Source: Chloroflexota bacterium
GTDB taxonomy: Bacteria > Chloroflexota > Dehalococcoidia > JACPEP01
Direction: 5' to 3'
NCBI GenBank assembly: GCA_016183425.1
Contig: JACPEP010000008.1
Span: 108,957-172,956, forward strand
Length of the DNA stretch: 64,000 bases
Shown here: in pieces, positions 58,707-64,000 of the stretch
Numbering within the stretch: the stretch's first letter is position 1
Layout: the number at the start of each line of letters is the position of its first letter
Translations under genes and position numbers: made by a program
Notes under the pieces: generated by a model
Databases searched by the model: none
Told to the model about the DNA's origin: nothing
Seen by the model: only the letters and a program-made list of their open reading frames with translations

Positions 58707-61602
58707 AGTGCCTGTGAAGCCAGGGACAGCGCGCCCAGGGCGCGCCCCAGAATGGATTAAGGAATTTCTGGCCTTTTTTATTTTCCTGGCTCTGGTTCTT
58801 GCCTTTTACTGGAAGCAGGTCTTTGCGGGCCAGATTCTGGTTAGCTACGACCTTCTCACCTATGCCTATCCCCGTCTGGCCTATGCCGCCGATGCCCTGC
58901 GGCAAGGGCATCTGCCCCTATGGAACCCGTACCTTTTTATGGGGGTTCCCTTTCTGGCGGACATTCAAACGGGAGTCTTCTACCCCTTCAACCTATTGGG
59001 GCTTTTCCTGGACCCTCCCTATCTGGCCAACGTATCTATAGTTATCCACGTTTTCTTAGGGGGTGTGTTTACCTATGCCTTGGGGCGCATCTCCTTGGGG
59101 TTGGGGCGGCTGGGGGCAATGATGGCTGGTATTACCTTCATGCTCAGCGGCGGTCTCTTGGCCAAGACGGGCCACCTGGACCGCATAAATACCACCATCT
59201 GGCTGCCTCTGTTGCTGATGCTCTTTCACCTGGGTTTTGTCCAGCGTCGCCTCCTCTTCGCCCTCTTGGGTGGAGTGGTGGTGGGGCTACAGCTCCTGGC
59301 CAGCCATCCCCAGGAGGCTTTCATCAATCTTTTTGCCCTGGGCCTCTTCGCCACTTATCTGGTGGCCACTGAGGCTCTTGGCATTGCGCGATACCTCGTC
59401 CCCCTGCGCCTCTCAGTCTTGGGCCGGGGCATAGTCACCGCCGTAGGCAGGAGTTTTTGGGCGGGGGTGCTTCTCCTATTAATGACCCTTCTGGGGGCGG
59501 GGCTGACGGCGGTGCAGATGGTGCCCACCGCGGAACTTCTCCGCCAGTCCTTGCGCCTGACCGGGTGGAGCGAGTTCCTGGCCACCTCCTTCTCCCTACC
59601 TCCCAACTACTTTTTCATGGCCTTTCTCCCCCCCTTTGGGGATAGCCTCCATACCGAGTTTGTAGCCCATGTGGGCATCGTTCCCCTCATCCTGGCCTTC
59701 TGGGGGCTGTGGCGGGGCCGGGGGCACCGCTATGTCCCCTACTGCTTGTTTCTCATATCCCTGGCCCTTTTCCTCGCCCTGGGCAGCTACAACCCTCTAA
59801 ACGAGTGGGTCTACCGTTTGCCAATCTTGGGCTCTTTTCGGGTACCCCCCCGTTGGCTCGCCCTTTATACTCTGGGCGTCTCACTTCTGGCCGGGGTAGG
59901 TATCCACTATCTAGTTCAAGATGGGCGACTGGCGCTGCGGCGTGTCTGGTGGAGAGGATTGCTGGCCTGGGTCCTGGGCACGGGAATAATATCGGGCGTC
60001 CTCGTAACAGCATGGCAGCTACAGCCCTTCTTCCCTCTCCAGCCCTTATGGGGCGTCCTCCTATGGGGAGGCCTGGGAACGGTGGCCGTAGCTATCGTGG
60101 CCGCTCCGGCATGGGGCGCCCCCTGTCGCCCCCTAGCCATAATCGCCCTGGTCATCAGCGGGGCTGAGCTTTTCTTTGGCGGCCAGTTCTTGGGCATCAC
60201 TCCCGTTCCGCCCCAGGGATATACCTCCCTACGACCAGCTTTAGCCCAGGTGATGACCGACGACAGCCTTTTCCGCATCCTAAGCATAGCCTCCACAGAG
60301 TACACCCCAGGGGATATGAGAGATTTGCGTCTTATGCTTAAGAATTTAATACCCAAGGAGGCCCTGGACGAGCTGGTGGCTGCCTACAAATACAAAGAGA
60401 CCTTTACCCCCAACACTCCCGCCCTCAATGGCATAGCCACCATCGATGGCTACAACGGTGGGTTACTGCCCCTGGGCAGCTACCTGGAGTTCAAGAAACT
60501 GCTCCTGGACAGCGGTGGGTTACGGGAGGGCCAGGGGTACCAGCCAGATACCACCCTGCGTACCCAGCTTGTGGATATACCCGATAGTCGCCTTCTTGGA
60601 GCCCTCAACGTCAAATATGTCATCATGGACAAACGAAGCGATGCCTGGTTAGACGGCACCTACTACGATCTCTCCCTAGAAAGGGTGGTGGCACCGGAGA
60701 CATCCGTCTTTCTCAGAAGTGACAGCCCCTTCCAAGCCACCTCATTGGGGTTGATCACCTATCTCTCCCATACCGAGCCCTTTTCCCTCGGAGAGGTGGT
60801 GGCCAGGGTGGTGGTAAGGGGGGAAGGGGAGACGGTGGAGGCTGTCCTCCGTGCGGGGCAAGAGACGGCCCTGGGGAGCCGAGATGTGCTCACTGAGTGG
60901 GTTCTCACCGGAGCTAACCCTCGCCTTCCTTTTCGGGCGTTGATTCCTTTTCCCCGCCCTCTCTACGTCGATGAGGTGGAGGTTCAGTACCTGGCCCCCC
61001 AGGGCCGTCTTCACATTGTCGGCGCATCCCTCATAGACCAGAGAAACCTGGCCAGCCAGAGCTTGCCGGAGAGCGAGGACTTCCGCATCGTCCACGATGG
61101 CGATACAAAGGTTTATCTTAATCTAAATTGGCTCCCCCGGGCCTACCTGGTGCACCAGGCACAGGTGGTACCCGAAAACACCCTGGACGCTATAAAGGAG
61201 GACATTCAGGGAAGAATAATCCTGTCAGAGGGGATACCTCTAAGCTACTCTCTTTCCGGAGCGGGACAACCCCTGCCCGGCGAGGAGGTGACAATCCAGC
61301 ACTATCATCCAGAGTGGGTTCAGGTGGCCGCCACTCTGGAGGCCCCCGGCTTCCTCATCCTCTCGGATACATTCTATCCCGGGTGGCGGGCGTGGGTGGA
61401 TGGTACGGAGGTAGCCATCCTTCGTGCCAACCATCTCTTTCGCGGTACATACCTTTCTCCTGGCCGCCACCTGGTGGAGTTTCGCTACCAGCCATACAGC
61501 CTGACCCTGGGTATGCGCCTCACTCAGTGGAGCCTGGGAACGTTGTCAGTGGGACTTTTGTTCGTCCTCCTGGCATGGGTGATAAGGCGAAGCAGGGGTT
61601 AA
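58699..61602 (+). CDS. YfhO-family polytopic membrane protein
   Basis: This 967-residue protein has about 12 predicted helices in the first 560 residues, including LVSYDLLTYAYPRLAYAADALRQGHLPLWNPY as in YfhO/GT-C-like proteins. A large extracytoplasmic beta-rich part follows, with ILSDTFYPGWRAWVDG and HLFRGTYLSPGRHLVEFRYQP, and a final helix. YfhO relatives act in glycosylation of lipoteichoic acid or similar polymers; here it follows a GT2 enzyme that could supply polyprenyl-linked sugar. GTG start overlaps the hydrolase. Confidence 0.88.
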   Translation: MSEVPVKPGTARPGRAPEWIKEFLAFFIFLALVLAFYWKQVFAGQILVSYDLLTYAYPRLAYAADALRQGHLPLWNPYLFMGVPFLADIQTGVFYPFNLLGLFLDPPYLANVSIVIHVFLGGVFTYALGRISLGLGRLGAMMAGITFMLSGGLLAKTGHLDRINTTIWLPLLLMLFHLGFVQRRLLFALLGGVVVGLQLLASHPQEAFINLFALGLFATYLVATEALGIARYLVPLRLSVLGRGIVTAVGRSFWAGVLLLLMTLLGAGLTAVQMVPTAELLRQSLRLTGWSEFLATSFSLPPNYFFMAFLPPFGDSLHTEFVAHVGIVPLILAFWGLWRGRGHRYVPYCLFLISLALFLALGSYNPLNEWVYRLPILGSFRVPPRWLALYTLGVSLLAGVGIHYLVQDGRLALRRVWWRGLLAWVLGTGIISGVLVTAWQLQPFFPLQPLWGVLLWGGLGTVAVAIVAAPAWGAPCRPLAIIALVISGAELFFGGQFLGITPVPPQGYTSLRPALAQVMTDDSLFRILSIASTEYTPGDMRDLRLMLKNLIPKEALDELVAAYKYKETFTPNTPALNGIATIDGYNGGLLPLGSYLEFKKLLLDSGGLREGQGYQPDTTLRTQLVDIPDSRLLGALNVKYVIMDKRSDAWLDGTYYDLSLERVVAPETSVFLRSDSPFQATSLGLITYLSHTEPFSLGEVVARVVVRGEGETVEAVLRAGQETALGSRDVLTEWVLTGANPRLPFRALIPFPRPLYVDEVEVQYLAPQGRLHIVGASLIDQRNLASQSLPESEDFRIVHDGDTKVYLNLNWLPRAYLVHQAQVVPENTLDAIKEDIQGRIILSEGIPLSYSLSGAGQPLPGEEVTIQHYHPEWVQVAATLEAPGFLILSDTFYPGWRAWVDGTEVAILRANHLFRGTYLSPGRHLVEFRYQPYSLTLGMRLTQWSLGTLSVGLLFVLLAWVIRRSRG

Positions 61603-61649
61603 AAGACTTCGTCGCATCAATACCTTGCTTTTCGTCCTCGGTAGTCTTT

Positions 61650-61658
61650 TGCTATAAT
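61650..61658 (+). promoter_or_regulatory. Extended -10 promoter of proB
   Basis: TGCTATAAT, a perfect TATAAT with the TGn extension, lies 28 bp before the proB ATG and just after the YfhO stop. No good -35 lies at 16-18 bp (TTGCTT is 22 bp away), as is allowed for extended -10 promoters. It gives proB its own transcription. Confidence 0.6.
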
Positions 61659-61685
61659 CATAGCCACAATCAGGATGTGAGTGGA

Positions 61686-62849
61686 ATGGCGGCTATGACT
61701 GAAGGCCAGTTCAAAGAGACGGTGGGCGGGGAGGGGAATTCTCCCCTCTACCATCGTATCGTGGTCAAGGTGGGGACCAACGTCCTTACCGCAGGAACGG
61801 ACCGTCTGGACCTGGAGGTTATGGCCAGCCTGGTAGGCCAGATGGCCCGCTTGCATGAGGCGGGAATGGAGACCATCGTCGTTTCTTCGGGAGCGGTGGC
61901 CGCCGGCCGTCACCGACTGGGCCTGGCCAAGGACCGGAGAGGGATACCCTTCCGCCAGGTACTGGCGGCGGTGGGCCAGAGCCGTCTCATGGATGCCTAC
62001 GACCAGCTATTCGGTTGGCATGGCATCATCGTGGCCCAGACCCTCCTTACCAAGGCAGACCTCTCGGACCGGGGAGGCTATCTCAATGCCCGAAACACCC
62101 TTCTCGCCCTAATGGAGTTGGGGGTGATCCCCATCGTCAATGAAAACGATGTGGTGGCGGTAGACGAGCTTAAAGGGGCAAAGTTCGGGGACAACGATAA
62201 CCTTTCGGCCATGGTGGCGAACCTGGTGGATGCCGACCTCCTTATCCTGTTTACGGACACCCAGGGTTTACACACCGCCGATCCCCATCGGGACCCCACT
62301 GCCCGCTTGATAAGTCGGGTGGAGCATATTGACGGAGAAACGGAGCGCCTGGCCAAAGGTCGGTATCGGGGGGTTGGGGGGATGGCAACCAAGATCCAGG
62401 CCGCCCGGTTGGCCACCGCCTCCGGGGTGGCCGTGATTATCGCCTACGGGCGGGAACGAGACGTTTTGACACGTCTCGTGGCCGGCGAGTCCCTGGGCAC
62501 CTTCTTCTCCCCCACCACCTCCAAGCTGGAGAGCCGGAAACGCTGGCTCCTCAGTGGGCTATCCTCTCGAGGCAGCCTGGTGGTAGACGAAGGCGCCTCC
62601 CGGGCGGTCCGGGAGCTGAATCGCAGTCTCCTGGCGGCCGGAGTAAAAAGCATAGAAGGGGATTTCCAGCGGGGCGACGTAGTGGCCATCGTGGACGATG
62701 GGGGACGGTCCATCGCCTGCGGCATCGTCAATTACAGTGCCACCGATATCGATGCCATCAAAGGCTACCCCTCCCAACGCATCCAGGCCCTTTTGGGCTA
62801 TCAGTACGGGGCAGAGGTGGTTCACAGAAACAATCTGGTGGTGCTGTGA
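61686..62849 (+). CDS. proB: Glutamate 5-kinase
   Basis: This 387-residue enzyme catalyses the first step of proline synthesis. The kinase domain has IVVKVGTNVLTAG, VVSSGAVAAGRHRLGL, NENDVVAVDELKGAKFGDND and GVGGMATKIQAA. The C-terminal PUA domain (about residues 290-387: GSLVVDEGASRAVREL) is present. The start lies near ATG 61686 (alternatives GTG 61680, ATG 61695); the ORF-track start inside the YfhO gene is rejected. No proA follows in the window. Confidence 0.96.
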   Translation: MAAMTEGQFKETVGGEGNSPLYHRIVVKVGTNVLTAGTDRLDLEVMASLVGQMARLHEAGMETIVVSSGAVAAGRHRLGLAKDRRGIPFRQVLAAVGQSRLMDAYDQLFGWHGIIVAQTLLTKADLSDRGGYLNARNTLLALMELGVIPIVNENDVVAVDELKGAKFGDNDNLSAMVANLVDADLLILFTDTQGLHTADPHRDPTARLISRVEHIDGETERLAKGRYRGVGGMATKIQAARLATASGVAVIIAYGRERDVLTRLVAGESLGTFFSPTTSKLESRKRWLLSGLSSRGSLVVDEGASRAVRELNRSLLAAGVKSIEGDFQRGDVVAIVDDGGRSIACGIVNYSATDIDAIKGYPSQRIQALLGYQYGAEVVHRNNLVVL

Positions 62850-62889
62850 AACGGCGGTTAAATGAACCGCTACCCTCCCAGATTCTCCC

Positions 62890-64000
62890 CTACTGGATGG
62901 CGTAAACCTTACCGTCGTGGGACCCTACGTACAGAGTGTCACCGGCAATGGCGGGGGAGCTGGTGATTTTGCCCGCGGTAGCAAAGGCCCAGCGCTTCTG
63001 GCCGGTGGCGGTATCCAGGGCGTAAAGGTAACCGTCATCGGAGCCTATGAAGACCAACCCTCCGGCTACGGCGGGAGAGGACTGCACCGACCCGGCGGTG
63101 GCAAAGTCCCACCTTTTTTGGCGAGTATTCAGATCTATAGCGTAGACCCGGCCATCGTCGGAGCCTACATAAGCTGAATCTTCATCAATGGCCGGGGAGG
63201 AGGCCACCGGCCCTTTGGCTTTGAAGTCCCAAAGCCAGCCGCTTTGAGGTGGGGGTGGTGGCACCTGGTATCCCCAGCGATAGATCCAGCTCCACACCGT
63301 TCTTACCACGCCCTCCCAAGCCGGACCCTGGGCCATGGCCTCCAGGACTCGCATTTTGCCATCTTCAGCCCCAAAGAAGACCTTGCCCTGAGCTACCGCA
63401 GGCGATGAGTTAATGAGGCTGAAGGTGCGATACTGCCACCTTTCCACCCCGGTGGCCGCATTAAGAAAATAGAAGGTGCCATTGGTGGCACCGATATAGA
63501 GGATGCCTTGGGCTACGGCGGGTGAGGAGCCAACGTAGCTATCGGTGTCGAACTGCCATTTCTGGGCTCCGGTGGCCGCATCCACAGCGTAGACCCGTCC
63601 GTCGTCGGAGCCGATGAAGACGAGGCCACCGGCCACGGCAGGAGACGAGGTTACGGCGTAAACAGCTTTAAACTCCCAGAGCTTCTCCCCAGACGCCGCC
63701 CTCAGGGCATAGAGGCGGCCATCGTTGGAGCCCACATAGACTACCCCCCCTACCACCGCTGGGGAGGAATCTACCCAGCTTTCGGTCTGAAAGCGCCACT
63801 TCAAGCGGCCCGTGGCGACCTCCAGGGCGTAAAGGTAGCCATCCCGGGAGCCTACATAAAGGGTATCCCCAGCCACCGCTGGGGAGGAATGAATAGGCCC
63901 CCCGGTAGCAAACTCCCATATCTTGATTCCCCGCCCGGGCCCTTGGCCTTCGGGTAAGGTACGGGAGTGGCTCAGGTCCCGACCCCACACCACCCAATCC
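62890..64000 (-). CDS. PQQ-binding-like beta-propeller protein (5' end outside window)
   Basis: This is a repeat protein with at least eight units of the PQQ/quinoprotein-alcohol-dehydrogenase type, each like SSPAVAGGLVFIGSDDGRVYAVD-ATG-KW-F. A Pro-rich insert (VPPPPPQSG) breaks the propeller after unit five. The frame is open to the right edge, reading DW before the GTG used by the ORF track, so the start and probably a signal peptide are beyond the window. Similar proteins are extracellular or membrane-attached, with BamB-like or unknown roles. Near-identical repeats suggest recent internal duplication. Confidence 0.88.
   Translation of the reverse strand, partial: DWVVWGRDLSHSRTLPEGQGPGRGIKIWEFATGGPIHSSPAVAGDTLYVGSRDGYLYALEVATGRLKWRFQTESWVDSSPAVVGGVVYVGSNDGRLYALRAASGEKLWEFKAVYAVTSSPAVAGGLVFIGSDDGRVYAVDAATGAQKWQFDTDSYVGSSPAVAQGILYIGATNGTFYFLNAATGVERWQYRTFSLINSSPAVAQGKVFFGAEDGKMRVLEAMAQGPAWEGVVRTVWSWIYRWGYQVPPPPPQSGWLWDFKAKGPVASSPAIDEDSAYVGSDDGRVYAIDLNTRQKRWDFATAGSVQSSPAVAGGLVFIGSDDGYLYALDTATGQKRWAFATAGKITSSPAIAGDTLYVGSHDGKVYAIQ

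Overview
This 64-kb window is a high-GC bacterial chromosome segment with many GTG and TTG starts and tightly packed, often overlapping genes. The block rpsB-tsf-pyrH-(FeS protein)-frr-uppS-cdsA-dxr-rseP-ispG-...-proS, the short EF-Ts, and the substrate-binding proteins with an RR motif followed by a lipobox fit Chloroflexota, probably Dehalococcoidia or a relative. This is inference from gene content and order; no rRNA or complete marker set is present.

Region 1 (1-18.7 kb) is the most unusual part. It holds four family-5 ABC solute-binding lipoproteins interleaved with five paralogous proteins that resemble the arginine deiminase / amidinotransferase (guanidino-group-modifying, GME) fold. 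It also holds an M20-like peptidase that seems to have lost metal ligands, three single cupins, one bicupin, and a EutA-like reactivase. Each plus-strand binding protein is followed by one or more GME paralogs. A 123-bp remnant of one binding-protein gene upstream of the fifth GME paralog shows that binding-protein/GME units have been duplicated and rearranged. No permease or ATPase for these binding proteins is visible. The natural reading is a lineage-specific uptake and processing system for an unknown, probably nitrogenous, solute.

Region 2 (18.7-27.5 kb) has a minus-strand iron-transport operon: an Ftr1 permease fused to a DUF2318 domain, two FtsX-like permeases and an ABC ATPase, resembling the core of the Campylobacter P19/FtrP cluster. 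Its promoter is a perfect consensus and diverges from the promoter of an FMN-flavoprotein/UbiA prenyltransferase fusion. An orphan molybdenum-hydroxylase large subunit follows.

Region 3 (27.5-33.2 kb) is accessory. It starts at an isolated tRNA 3' end (a possible attachment site). It continues with AT-richer hypothetical genes, a 117-bp tandem repeat carrying promoter and operator-like sequences in front of an AbrB/PIN toxin-antitoxin pair, an exported cupin-like protein, and a frameshifted or internally deleted c-type cytochrome.

Region 4 (33.2-46 kb) is the housekeeping block for translation, UMP kinase, phospholipid and isoprenoid synthesis and site-2 protease. It is interrupted by a soluble reductive-dehalogenase/QueG-like iron-sulfur protein. 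It is also interrupted by a repeat-rich patch with a broken GIY-YIG nuclease, a pentapeptide-repeat/K+-channel fusion and a TIM-barrel isomerase.

Region 5 (46-64 kb) has a minus-strand set (MgtE_N-CBS protein, unknown protein, tyrS, ribF, URO-D-like protein). A divergent plus-strand run follows: carbamoyltransferase, diadenylate cyclase cdaA, ybbR, der, plsY, gpsA, GT2, hydrolase, YfhO-like, proB. A partial PQQ-type beta-propeller gene reaches the right edge.
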